NCBI GenBank assembly: GCA_030426005.1
Contig: JAUHZM010000208.1
Span: 1 to 5,707, forward strand
From: Gammaproteobacteria bacterium
GTDB taxonomy: Bacteria; Pseudomonadota; Gammaproteobacteria; Arenicellales; Arenicellaceae
Reading direction: 5' to 3'
Length of the DNA stretch: 5,707 bases
Shown in pieces: positions 1 through 5,707 of the stretch. Positions within the stretch are counted from its first letter, which is position 1. Each line of letters begins with the position of its first letter. The translations under genes and the position numbers were made by a program. Below the pieces are notes generated by a model, which was given only the letters and a program-made list of their open reading frames with translations, ran no database searches and was not told the origin of the DNA.

Positions 1-1710
1 GAATTCGGTATCCAACAGGCCAAGGGTGCTGTAGAGACTCCAGCGCTCGCTGGGCGCCCAATTCAGTTCGACTTCAAGGCCGCGGTTGGTGCCGCTGGCG
101 GCGTTGTCGGTAAAATCAGTGAAGCCACAAGGGCAGGGGTCACCGGCCACGCCAGTCGCTATTGAGCGCACGACAGATTGCTTGGTTTGGATCGCATCTC
201 GGTCCTGATAGAACACCGCCGCCTGTACCTGCAAGTTCAGCGCATCGAAATACTGTTTGAAACCTAGCTCATAGTTCAACATGGTCTCCGTGTCGTATTC
301 ACGTTTATCCGCATCGAGCTCCTGATCCAGGTTAAAACCACCCGGTTTGAAGCCGCGAGATATCAGTCCATACACGAACGCGCCAGTATCGGTGCGGTAT
401 TCGAGCGCGAGTCGACCGCCCCACAAGTCTTCACTTAGGGACGCTTGAGCCAGATCAGAATCCGCGTAATCTACATCGCGGTACTCACTGCGCAGGCCGC
501 CAATCAGGGCCCAACGATCCGTCAGCGCATAGTTCAGCTGGCCATAAATGGCACTATTTTGGGTGTCGAATTGACTATTGAACAAGCCATCGTTGTAGGT
601 GTAGTCGCGCGTCAACTCGATTGATTGATCGCGATGATAGACACCAGCAACCCAGGAGACTTGGTCGCCTTCAGAAACATAGCGTAGGTCGACACTGGTG
701 TTGTCATTGTTGCGTTGGTAGGCGTCAAATGAAGCATAAAACCACTCAAACCCAAATAATGCGCTGTCGCAGGCCGTGCCATCGCAAATGCCGGGATGAC
801 TCCAATCTTCATCGTATGAATAAGTTAAATCACTGTTCGCCACACTCAACATCGTTTCCAGACGTTGTTGGTCGGAAAAAGCGTAGCTAGCTCGGACTGA
901 ACCAGCGATGGTGTCTTGTTGGTCGACACCTGGTTGATCAGAATAGGTTTGGCGCGTGTTGTCCAAACTAAAAGCGTCGTAGCCGTTGTCGATGTCCGCC
1001 AGAAACAACGTGAAGTTCATCGCTAAGTCGCTATTGGCCTGCCAGGCCAGTTGCGCACGTGCAGTAGTTTCATCGATACGCATGGTGTCGTCGCGATTCA
1101 GAAAAACGTTGTCGACGTAGCCGTCGCTTTTTACGTTCTGTGCCGCAATGCGATAGCCAAGTGATTCGTTTAGTGGGCCACTGACCATACCTTGCATCAG
1201 TTGGCCACCGTACTCAGCGACACCCAGACTCAGGCGTGATTCGAAGGTCTCGGTTGGTTGGTTGGACACCATATTGATCATGCCAGCCAAGGCATTGGCG
1301 CCAAACAGCGTACCTTGTGGTCCGCGTAATACTTCGACCTGCGCAAGGTCGAGCGTGCTGGCGCCGGTGGCGATGCCGGTCATGTCGATGCCATCCAGTA
1401 CCACACCAACAGAGTTAATGATGGGGTCCTGAAACTCACTGCGTTCGCCGATACCACGGATCTGAATAAAGCGTCCGCGTGATGCGCCGGTGGCGTAGTT
1501 AATATTGGGTGCCAGATTAAGCAAGTCTTCCAAATTGAAGGCTTGTCGTTGGTCAATCTGTGATTGCTCGATGACGGATACACTGTTGGGCAATTCCAGT
1601 ACGCCAGTGTCGATCAATTCGGCGGTTACGATAACTTCTTCAAGTTCGGCGGCGGCATTAAAGCTAAAGCAGCTGCCAGCCAGTAATGCGCAGATAAGCT
1701 TTTTTTTCAT
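1..1710 (-). CDS. TonB-dependent outer-membrane receptor, probable thiamine/thiamine-precursor transporter (C-terminus cut by window edge)
   Basis: This is an outer-membrane beta-barrel with an N-terminal plug that imports a scarce nutrient using energy from TonB-ExbB-ExbD. The frame is open for 570 codons from the ATG at 1710 to the left edge, with no stop. Residues 1-21 are a signal peptide (MKKK, hydrophobic core, AAA before E22). A TonB-box-like LEEVIVTA lies at 23-30. The plug spans about 40-155 with FIQIRGIGERSEF (81-93), VVLDGID (103-109), VEVLRGPQGTLFGANALAG (125-143) and MVSNQP (147-152). Barrel strands follow, including the family motif SRGFKPGGFN (451-460). Relatives are usually about 700-800 residues, so roughly the last 130-200 are missing. 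Two cysteine pairs (C309/C314, C526/C528) probably sit in outer loops. The start has an SD-like AAGAG six bases upstream. The TPP riboswitch in its leader, not the protein itself, points to thiamine as substrate; that is inference. Receptor family is near certain, substrate moderately so. Confidence 0.95.
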   Translation of the reverse strand, partial: MKKKLICALLAGSCFSFNAAAELEEVIVTAELIDTGVLELPNSVSVIEQSQIDQRQAFNLEDLLNLAPNINYATGASRGRFIQIRGIGERSEFQDPIINSVGVVLDGIDMTGIATGASTLDLAQVEVLRGPQGTLFGANALAGMINMVSNQPTETFESRLSLGVAEYGGQLMQGMVSGPLNESLGYRIAAQNVKSDGYVDNVFLNRDDTMRIDETTARAQLAWQANSDLAMNFTLFLADIDNGYDAFSLDNTRQTYSDQPGVDQQDTIAGSVRASYAFSDQQRLETMLSVANSDLTYSYDEDWSHPGICDGTACDSALFGFEWFYASFDAYQRNNDNTSVDLRYVSEGDQVSWVAGVYHRDQSIELTRDYTYNDGLFNSQFDTQNSAIYGQLNYALTDRWALIGGLRSEYRDVDYADSDLAQASLSEDLWGGRLALEYRTDTGAFVYGLISRGFKPGGFNLDQELDADKREYDTETMLNYELGFKQYFDALNLQVQAAVFYQDRDAIQTKQSVVRSIATGVAGDPCPCGFTDFTDNAASGTNRGLEVELNWAPSERWSLYSTLGLLDTEF

Positions 1711-1750
1711 TTTGGTCTCTTCAGTAATAACGATGATGAGACCCGGTAGG
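1711..1750 (-). promoter_or_regulatory. Candidate riboswitch expression platform: hairpin that buries the receptor's Shine-Dalgarno site
   Basis: Read on the minus strand, GGTCTC (1743-1738) is perfectly complementary to GAGACC (1719-1714), giving a 6-bp stem with an 18-nt loop. The second arm overlaps the SD-like AAGAG (1721-1717), six bases before the ATG at 1710, so this hairpin would hide the ribosome-binding site. The bases around the first arm can instead pair with the aptamer: CCGGGTC (1746-1740) with GATCCGG (1815-1809), seven pairs including one G-U, and CCTACCGG (1750-1743) with CCGG and TAGG inside 1802-1793, with a two-base bulge. The first alternative uses the same bases as the sequestering stem. 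The expected logic is translational OFF when TPP is bound. The pairings are visible; their use as a switch is inferred. Confidence 0.6.
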
Positions 1751-1786
1751 CGAGAGTGAGGTGTGACAAGTCGTGAAACTTTGGTT

Positions 1787-1912
1787 CCCATCCCTACGCC
1801 GGTGTTAACCGGATCAGGTTCATGGGGTTTATGTCACCGCAACGAGCCCGGCAATTCGCGCGCGCTGGTATTAGACAAATCTCAGGTTGATAAGGTTCAA
1901 CCGCCCCCTGGG
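1787..1912 (-). ncRNA. TPP riboswitch (THI element) controlling the TonB-dependent receptor
   Basis: The minus strand carries the hallmark TPP aptamer sequences. CTGAGA is at 1885-1880. The 3' block GAACCTGATCCGG runs 1821-1809, and continues through ACACCGGCGTAGGGA at 1805-1791. The expected helices can be drawn: P1 CCCA (1912-1909) with TGGG (1790-1787); P2 GGGG (1908-1905) with CCCC (1827-1824); P3 GGTTGA (1902-1897) with TCAACC (1890-1885); P5 CCGG (1812-1809) with CCGG (1802-1799). Between CTGAGA and the 3' side of P2 is a long optional arm (P3a) closed by TGTC (1877-1874) and GACA (1835-1832). The class binds thiamine pyrophosphate and in Gram-negative bacteria usually represses translation or transcription of thiamine synthesis and uptake genes. 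It ends about 75 bases before the receptor's ATG and has the same orientation. The identification is firm; the exact ends are approximate. Confidence 0.96.
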
Positions 1913-1934
1913 TGCTGATTGTTCAGCGAACGAG

Positions 1935-1943
1935 AGTGTAGCA
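1935..1943 (-). promoter_or_regulatory. Candidate extended -10 promoter for the riboswitch-receptor transcript
   Basis: On the minus strand TGC-TACACT (1943-1935) matches the sigma-70 extended -10 pattern TGnTATAAT at most positions. A start site about seven bases further on (near 1928) would place the transcript start some 16 nt before the aptamer's P1 helix, a sensible leader arrangement. No good -35 hexamer sits at 16-18 bp spacing; TTTACG (1967-1962) is 21 bp away and too far, so the promoter would rely on the extended -10 element. This is a sequence match only. Confidence 0.4.
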
Positions 1944-2119
1944 TGCTGATTGCTGAAAACACGTAAATTTTGTTGTGCAGGCCGCTGCGTCGTGAAGAAA
2001 CAAGAACTCGACATGCGATTCGTTGGAAAAAGGCGTATAGTTCGTCTCTTACCGCTGTCATCGCCGTGCAATCTGGTGCGCGTATTGTCAGTCAGTTTGA
2101 AAGACCGAATTCAGTTTGA
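1944..2119. other. Rest of the divergent intergenic region, no gene recognised
   Basis: The stretch between the candidate receptor promoter and the glycosyltransferase start shows no convincing coding frame, RNA gene or terminator. It must hold the promoter of the plus-strand glycosyltransferase, but I cannot pick one with confidence: TATAGT (2036-2041) and TATTGT (2083-2088) are possible -10 hexamers, and neither has a fitting -35. The only other structure seen is the pair of 10-bp direct repeats at its right end. Confidence 0.5.
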
Positions 2120-2120
2120 A
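2092..2120 (+). repeat. Two 10-bp direct repeats ending at the glycosyltransferase start codon
   Basis: TCAGTTTGAA occurs at 2092-2101 and again at 2111-2120, a period of 19 bp. The second copy supplies the A of the ATG at 2120. The repeat leaves little room for a Shine-Dalgarno site; the best purine run, GAAAG (2099-2103), is 16 bases from the ATG, too far for a normal site. It may be a small tandem duplication or an operator; nothing shows which. Confidence 0.5.
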
Positions 2121-3271
2121 TGAACGCCTATAATCACCAAACTTCAGCGCTGACGACACCACAGGCGGAAACCGCCAAAATTTTGGTGATCCGCTTCAAG
2201 CATATTGGCGATGTTTTGCTCACCTCGGTACTCTGCAACACACTCAAGCAGACTTTCCCGAAAGCCCGAGTCGATTTTCTGATCCAGAATAAAAGTGCAG
2301 ATTTGTTTACCGATCATCCGTACATCAATCGCGTGATCGCCTTAACCCCTGAGCAGCAGAAGAACCCGTTTAAATATTGGCGGCTAATTCGCGAGATTAC
2401 CAAAGACAAGTATGATTTGGTGATCGATGCTCAGTCCACCGCCAAAAGCGAGTTGGTGTCCATGTTGGCACGTCGCGACGCGATTTGTATCGGTCGCAAA
2501 AAGTCCAAGCGCGGCTTTTTCTATACCCATAAGGTGGCCCAGTCGCAGCAGCGGCTGAATAAAATCGATGAACGTTTGAGTTTGTTGGCACCGCTCTCAG
2601 GCATGGGTTTTGATATTAAACGCCACGACGAGATGGTGGTCGCAGTACCGCCAGCAAGCCAGCAGCGTTATCGTGATTTGATGCAGTCAAAAGGCATCGA
2701 GTTTAATCGTCCAGTATTTGCGGTGTCGGTCAGTGCCAAGCTGTCTTACAAGAAATGGCGTACTGATTACCTTCAGCATGTTGTGGATCACTGTGTGGAA
2801 ACCTTCGGTGCACAGATAGTACTCAATGCTGGGAGTGACGAAGAACGCCAAGATGCTGCAAATTTCAAGCGGCAATCCAAGCACGCCGACGCCTTGTTTG
2901 CGGATATCGACACGTTCACACTGATGGATTTGGCCGCGATGCTGTCGCTATGTGATTTGTACATTGGTAATGAAGGCGGACCACGCCATATTGCGCATGC
3001 CGTTGGCTTACCGAGCGTGGCAGTGTTTTCGCCGAGCGCTAAAAAAGCCGAGTGGTTACCGACGAATTCACGTGCGCATCAAGGTGTGGAGTGGGACGAC
3101 TTGGTAGACACCACGCTGGAAGAAAAGCAAAAGGTGCACGCAGCGCTGGAGATTGGCAGTGAAGATTATTATGCTTTGTACCATACCATCACGCCACAGC
3201 CAGTGATCGAGCTTATCGATGACGTCACTGATTTTGTTGGCATACCGCGTTTGGAGCACGTGGGCTGGTAA
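2120..3271 (+). CDS. Glycosyltransferase family 9 protein (ADP-heptose:LPS heptosyltransferase-like)
   Basis: This 383-residue protein belongs to the GT-B fold family 9, whose studied members (WaaC, WaaF, WaaQ) transfer heptose from ADP-heptose to the lipopolysaccharide inner core on the cytoplasmic face of the inner membrane. The N-terminal domain opens with ILVIRFKHIGDVLLTSVL (21-38); D31 matches the Asp of the family's conserved GD, which is required in WaaC. DLVIDAQSTAKS (99-110) is the usual central strand and loop. The C-terminal nucleotide-binding domain has AVSVSAKLSYKKW (201-213) and YIGNEGGPRHIAHAVGLP (281-298), the family's donor-site motif, here with EGG in place of the more common DSG/SGP form. 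Length fits the family. The first 20 residues before the Rossmann strand look non-conserved, and the ATG lacks a good Shine-Dalgarno site, so the true start could differ. No other LPS gene is adjacent, so the exact acceptor, and whether the donor is heptose, is not settled. Confidence 0.9.
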   Translation: MNAYNHQTSALTTPQAETAKILVIRFKHIGDVLLTSVLCNTLKQTFPKARVDFLIQNKSADLFTDHPYINRVIALTPEQQKNPFKYWRLIREITKDKYDLVIDAQSTAKSELVSMLARRDAICIGRKKSKRGFFYTHKVAQSQQRLNKIDERLSLLAPLSGMGFDIKRHDEMVVAVPPASQQRYRDLMQSKGIEFNRPVFAVSVSAKLSYKKWRTDYLQHVVDHCVETFGAQIVLNAGSDEERQDAANFKRQSKHADALFADIDTFTLMDLAAMLSLCDLYIGNEGGPRHIAHAVGLPSVAVFSPSAKKAEWLPTNSRAHQGVEWDDLVDTTLEEKQKVHAALEIGSEDYYALYHTITPQPVIELIDDVTDFVGIPRLEHVGW

Positions 3272-3311
3272 GCTCCTTAATTATCTTAGTGAACCTGAGA
3301 AGAGTTAATTT

Positions 3312-3941
3312 ATGACGGAATACACATTTATTGCCGCGATTGCCGGTGTGTTACTGGTTGGTGCAATGAGCCCAGGGCCGAGCTTTTTGGTGGTTGCGCA
3401 GAATGCCTTGTCTAAGTCCCGTGCGCATGGGGTAGCGACCGCTTTAGGTACGGGATTAGGTGTGGCGATTTTTGCGGTGTTGGCAAGCTTTGGTGTGACC
3501 GCGTTGATTGAAACCGTTCCCAGCGCGTATCTGGTATTTAAGATTCTGGGCGGTGCTTATCTATTATATTTGGCGGTGCGAATCTGGCGTGGAGCGAGTG
3601 AACCTTTGGTGACCGAGGTGCCAGCAGGGGAAAAACAAAGCACACTGTTTCAATCCTTTATGCTGGGATTGGTAACACAGACCAGTAACCCGAAGACAGC
3701 GTTAGTTATCGCAGGTATTTTTGCCGCTTTTGTGCCGTCAGAGCCACCACAACATACAACGGCGCTGGTTGCCGTGATTGCGTTTATTATAGATTTTAGT
3801 TGGTATGCGTTGGTCGCGATTAGTTTGTCGCTACCTAAGAGTCGCGGGGTTTATCAGCGTGCCAAAGCGGGCTTTGACCGAACTGCCGCGGTGTTCCTTG
3901 GTGCGGTAGGCGTGAAACTGTTGTTGAGCCGGCTTGATTAG
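3312..3941 (+). CDS. LysE/RhtB-family amino-acid exporter
   Basis: This 209-residue inner-membrane protein has the length and layout of LysE/RhtB exporters, which expel amino acids such as threonine, homoserine or lysine using the proton gradient. Hydrophobic segments lie at about 5-28, 38-65, 68-93, 112-142, 148-174 and 188-206. The family signature SPGPSFLVVAQNAL (20-33), followed by GVATALGTGLG (40-50), sits at the first membrane segment and loop; the second half has the conserved TSNPKTAL (124-131). The ATG is well supported by GAGAAGAG (3297-3304) seven bases upstream. It starts 40 bp after the glycosyltransferase, with no terminator in the gap, so co-transcription is likely, but a functional link is not evident. 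The substrate cannot be assigned from sequence in this family. Confidence 0.93.
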   Translation: MTEYTFIAAIAGVLLVGAMSPGPSFLVVAQNALSKSRAHGVATALGTGLGVAIFAVLASFGVTALIETVPSAYLVFKILGGAYLLYLAVRIWRGASEPLVTEVPAGEKQSTLFQSFMLGLVTQTSNPKTALVIAGIFAAFVPSEPPQHTTALVAVIAFIIDFSWYALVAISLSLPKSRGVYQRAKAGFDRTAAVFLGAVGVKLLLSRLD

Positions 3942-3960
3942 ACCGTAAAGATCACACCGT

Positions 3961-3992
3961 GATGGCCAAACAGAAACCTCCGTTTGGCCATC
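3961..3992. terminator. Strong hairpin between convergent genes, probable terminator
   Basis: GATGGCCAAAC (3961-3971) and GTTTGGCCATC (3982-3992) form a perfect 11-bp stem with a 10-nt loop. It lies 20 bp past the LysE-type gene's stop and 16 bp past the convergent purH stop, so it can serve both transcripts. On the plus strand it is followed only by a short TTT before GG, and on the minus strand by no T run, so it is a weak match to a classical intrinsic terminator and may act mainly as a 3'-end stabiliser. A second small hairpin, ATCAC-ACC-GTGAT (3951-3963), overlaps its left foot. Confidence 0.7.
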
Positions 3993-4007
3993 TTTGGAAC
4001 CGATGAA

Positions 4008-5585
4008 TTAGTGTCGGAAGTGACGCATGCCGGTGAACACCATCGCCATACCGGCTTCATCGGCAGCGGCGATCACTTCTTCATCGCGCATCGAACCACC
4101 CGGTTGAATCACAGCGCTAATGCCTGACTCCGCCGCGCTGTCAATCCCATCGCGGAAAGGGAAAAACGCGTCGGAGGCCATGACTGATCCCTTAACTTCC
4201 AATCCGGCGTGCTCGGCCTTGATGGCGGCAATGCGTGCTGAGTTAATACGGCTCATTTGACCCGCGCCAACGCCGACTGTCATATTGCCTTTGGCGTACA
4301 CGATCGCGTTGGACTTCACAAATTTGGCCACTTTCCAAGCGAACAACAGGTCTGCCATCTGCGCTTCGGTTGGGGCTACTTTGCTGACTACTTTTAATTC
4401 GTTATGCAGCGCCAGGTCGTTGTCCTGCACCAGTAAACCACCGGTGACGCGTTTGTATTCCAACAGATTGCTGGCGTCGTCTTGCCATTGGCCGCTGCTT
4501 AACAAGCGCACATTTTTCTTCTTGGCGACCGCGGCAACGGCTTCGGGTGACACGCTTGGCGCGATGATCACTTCGACGAACTGACGATCAACAATCTTCG
4601 CGGCCGTCGCACCATCCAGCTCTTGGTTGAAGGCGATGATACCGCCAAAAGCAGACTCTGGGTCGGTTGCGAAGGCTTTGTCGTATGCCTCACTCAGGCT
4701 GGCCGCGGTGGCTACACCACAGGGGTTGGCGTGCTTTACGATCACACATGCGGGCGCGTCGGTGAACAGTTTGACGCACTCCAGCGCGGCATCGGTGTCA
4801 GCAATATTGTTGTACGACAGCTCCTTACCTTGCAACTGCGTGGCGGTAGCAATTCCAACCGGCGCATTGTCTTCCACGTAGAACGCCGCACGTTGATGGG
4901 GATTCTCACCATAGCGCATGGTTTGTTGGTGTTTGAATTGCAGGTTGAAGGTGCGGGCAAAATCACTTTTGCTGCCGTCAGATTGAACTTTGCCCAGGTA
5001 GTTGGCGATGGCGCCATCATATTGCGCTGTGTGTTCGAAGGCCTTGGTGGCGAGCGAGAAGCGAGTCGCATAGCTCAAGCCGCCTTGCTGGATCTCAGTG
5101 ATCAATTGATCATAGTCGCCAGCGTCGACCACAATGGCAACATCACGATGATTCTTGGCCGCAGAGCGCACCATGGTCGGGCCGCCGATATCGATGTTTT
5201 CGATTGCGGTTGGTAGGTCGCAGTCCGGGTTAGCCACGGTTTGCTGGAACGGGTACAGATTCACCACCACCATATCGATTGGGGCAATACCATGTTCCTG
5301 CATCACCTCACCATCGATGTCACGTCGGCCCAAAATGCCACCATGCACTTTCGGGTGCAGCGTTTTGACTCGGCCATCCATCATTTCGGGGAAACCGGTG
5401 TAGTCCGACACTTCCGTTACCGTGAGTCCTTGGTCCGCTAGCAGCTTGGCGGTGCCGCCAGTAGACAATAGTTCGACACCGAGGTCAGCCAATTGACGTG
5501 CAAAGTCGACGATGCCGGTTTTATCAGACACACTAAGCAGTGCACGAGCAGGGCGGAGTGATTTTTCCGCAGCAAAATCAGTCAT
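4008..5585 (-). CDS. purH: Bifunctional AICAR formyltransferase / IMP cyclohydrolase
   Basis: PurH carries out the last two steps of purine synthesis in the cytoplasm: formylation of AICAR with 10-formyltetrahydrofolate to FAICAR, then ring closure to IMP. The 525-residue length is normal. The N-terminal cyclohydrolase domain (about 1-200, MGS-like fold) shows ALLSVSDKTG (15-24), LLSTGGTAK (39-47) and the strongly conserved GRVKTLHPKVHGGILGRR (71-88). The C-terminal transformylase domain shows RYGENPHQ (224-231), VKHANPCG (283-290) with the catalytic Lys-His pair at K284/H285, SAFGGIIAFN (311-320), SDAFFPFRDG (471-480) and VIQPGGSMRD (492-501), ending GMRHFRH. All expected motifs are intact. 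The ATG has AAGG eight bases upstream. It follows fis by 32 bp on the same strand, with no promoter or terminator visible in the gap, so the two are probably one transcript. No purine regulatory site is seen. Confidence 0.98.
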   Translation of the reverse strand: MTDFAAEKSLRPARALLSVSDKTGIVDFARQLADLGVELLSTGGTAKLLADQGLTVTEVSDYTGFPEMMDGRVKTLHPKVHGGILGRRDIDGEVMQEHGIAPIDMVVVNLYPFQQTVANPDCDLPTAIENIDIGGPTMVRSAAKNHRDVAIVVDAGDYDQLITEIQQGGLSYATRFSLATKAFEHTAQYDGAIANYLGKVQSDGSKSDFARTFNLQFKHQQTMRYGENPHQRAAFYVEDNAPVGIATATQLQGKELSYNNIADTDAALECVKLFTDAPACVIVKHANPCGVATAASLSEAYDKAFATDPESAFGGIIAFNQELDGATAAKIVDRQFVEVIIAPSVSPEAVAAVAKKKNVRLLSSGQWQDDASNLLEYKRVTGGLLVQDNDLALHNELKVVSKVAPTEAQMADLLFAWKVAKFVKSNAIVYAKGNMTVGVGAGQMSRINSARIAAIKAEHAGLEVKGSVMASDAFFPFRDGIDSAAESGISAVIQPGGSMRDEEVIAAADEAGMAMVFTGMRHFRH

Positions 5586-5617
5586 AGTTGATACCTTATG
5601 AGAAGTGAAACGACGGC

Positions 5618-5707
5618 TTAGGCGATGTCGTAGTGTTTGAGTTTTTTACGCAGCGTGTTGCGATTGATACCGAGCATGTCGGCAGCACGTGTCTGGTTGC
5701 CATTGAC
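5618..5707 (-). CDS. fis: DNA-binding protein Fis, C-terminal fragment (cut by window edge)
   Basis: The last 29 codons and TAA stop of a gene entering from the right edge are visible. They begin VNGNQTRAADMLGINRNTLR and finish with KKLKHYDIA. This is the Fis-type helix-turn-helix: helix, MLGIN turn, and recognition helix NRNTLRKKLKHY, closely matching the end of enterobacterial Fis (GINRGTLRKKLKKY). Fis is a small (about 98-residue) dimeric nucleoid protein that bends DNA and tunes rRNA promoters and recombination; only the DNA-binding end is present here, and the dimerisation part lies outside. The same end motif also occurs in NtrC-type activators, but the termination straight after the helix-turn-helix and the purH neighbour favour Fis proper. 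Confidence 0.93.
   Translation of the reverse strand, partial: VNGNQTRAADMLGINRNTLRKKLKHYDIA

Noticed and set aside
1..6. Window begins exactly at an EcoRI site (GAATTC), suggesting a cloned fragment end
   Set aside because: Further EcoRI sites lie at 2107-2112 and 3062-3067 and the right end is not one, so the window is not a complete EcoRI fragment; a chance or library-related start cannot be told apart.
612..890. Short frames on both strands inside the left third
   Set aside because: They overlap the continuous receptor frame, whose translation is coherent throughout, so they are shadows.
1380..1759. Short frames overlapping the receptor's N-terminal region
   Set aside because: The receptor's signal peptide and plug motifs occupy this stretch in the minus-strand frame; the others have no family features.
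1855..1866. Alternating CGCGCGCG run as a Z-DNA or simple repeat element
   Set aside because: It is only about ten bases long and sits inside the optional arm of the riboswitch, which accounts for it.
1871..2071. A 66-codon minus-strand frame in the intergenic region
   Set aside because: It begins at a TTG without a supported ribosome-binding site, has no recognisable similarity, and runs into the TPP aptamer, where the sequence is explained by RNA structure.
4623..5216. A 197-codon plus-strand open frame opposite purH
   Set aside because: It lies wholly antisense to an intact purH with all its motifs, has no recognisable domain, and is best explained by codon bias on the opposite strand.
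5586..5617. Possible separate promoter or purine-responsive site between fis and purH
   Set aside because: The 32-bp gap holds little beyond the purH Shine-Dalgarno site; no promoter hexamers or operator palindrome could be made out.

Overview
This window looks like chromosomal DNA from a free-living, probably marine or aquatic, gammaproteobacterium. The main clue is fis immediately followed by purH, an arrangement typical of Gammaproteobacteria. A family 9 (heptosyltransferase-type) glycosyltransferase and a large TonB-dependent receptor also fit a Gram-negative cell with lipopolysaccharide. Base composition looks moderate, near 50% GC by eye, and I see no island of foreign composition. The genus cannot be settled from the sequence alone.

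Layout. Positions 1-1710 (minus strand) are one uninterrupted reading frame for a TonB-dependent outer-membrane receptor whose C-terminus runs off the left edge. Positions 1711-2119 are a 409-bp divergent intergenic region. Its left half carries, on the minus strand, a thiamine pyrophosphate (TPP) riboswitch with a candidate promoter upstream and a candidate ribosome-binding-site sequestering hairpin downstream. Positions 2120-3271 (plus) encode a family 9 glycosyltransferase, and 3312-3941 (plus) a LysE/RhtB-type amino-acid exporter 40 bp behind it. A strong 11-bp hairpin at 3961-3992 separates these from the convergent purH (4008-5585, minus). The last 90 bases (5618-5707, minus) are the C-terminal 29 residues of Fis.

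How the parts relate. The riboswitch-receptor unit is the most informative piece: TPP sensing by the leader RNA would shut off an outer-membrane receptor when the cell is replete, so the receptor is best read as a thiamine (or thiamine precursor) importer powered by TonB. The leader even shows mutually exclusive pairings that could form the switch. The fis-purH pair is an ordinary housekeeping operon end (nucleoid protein plus the last two steps of IMP synthesis), but purD, its frequent downstream partner, is absent here. The glycosyltransferase and exporter may be co-transcribed, but nothing shows a shared function.

I found no CRISPR array, insertion sequence, tRNA, rRNA, phage gene or toxin-antitoxin pair, and no clearly unprecedented system. 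The points most worth following up are the receptor's substrate and the switching mechanism of its leader.
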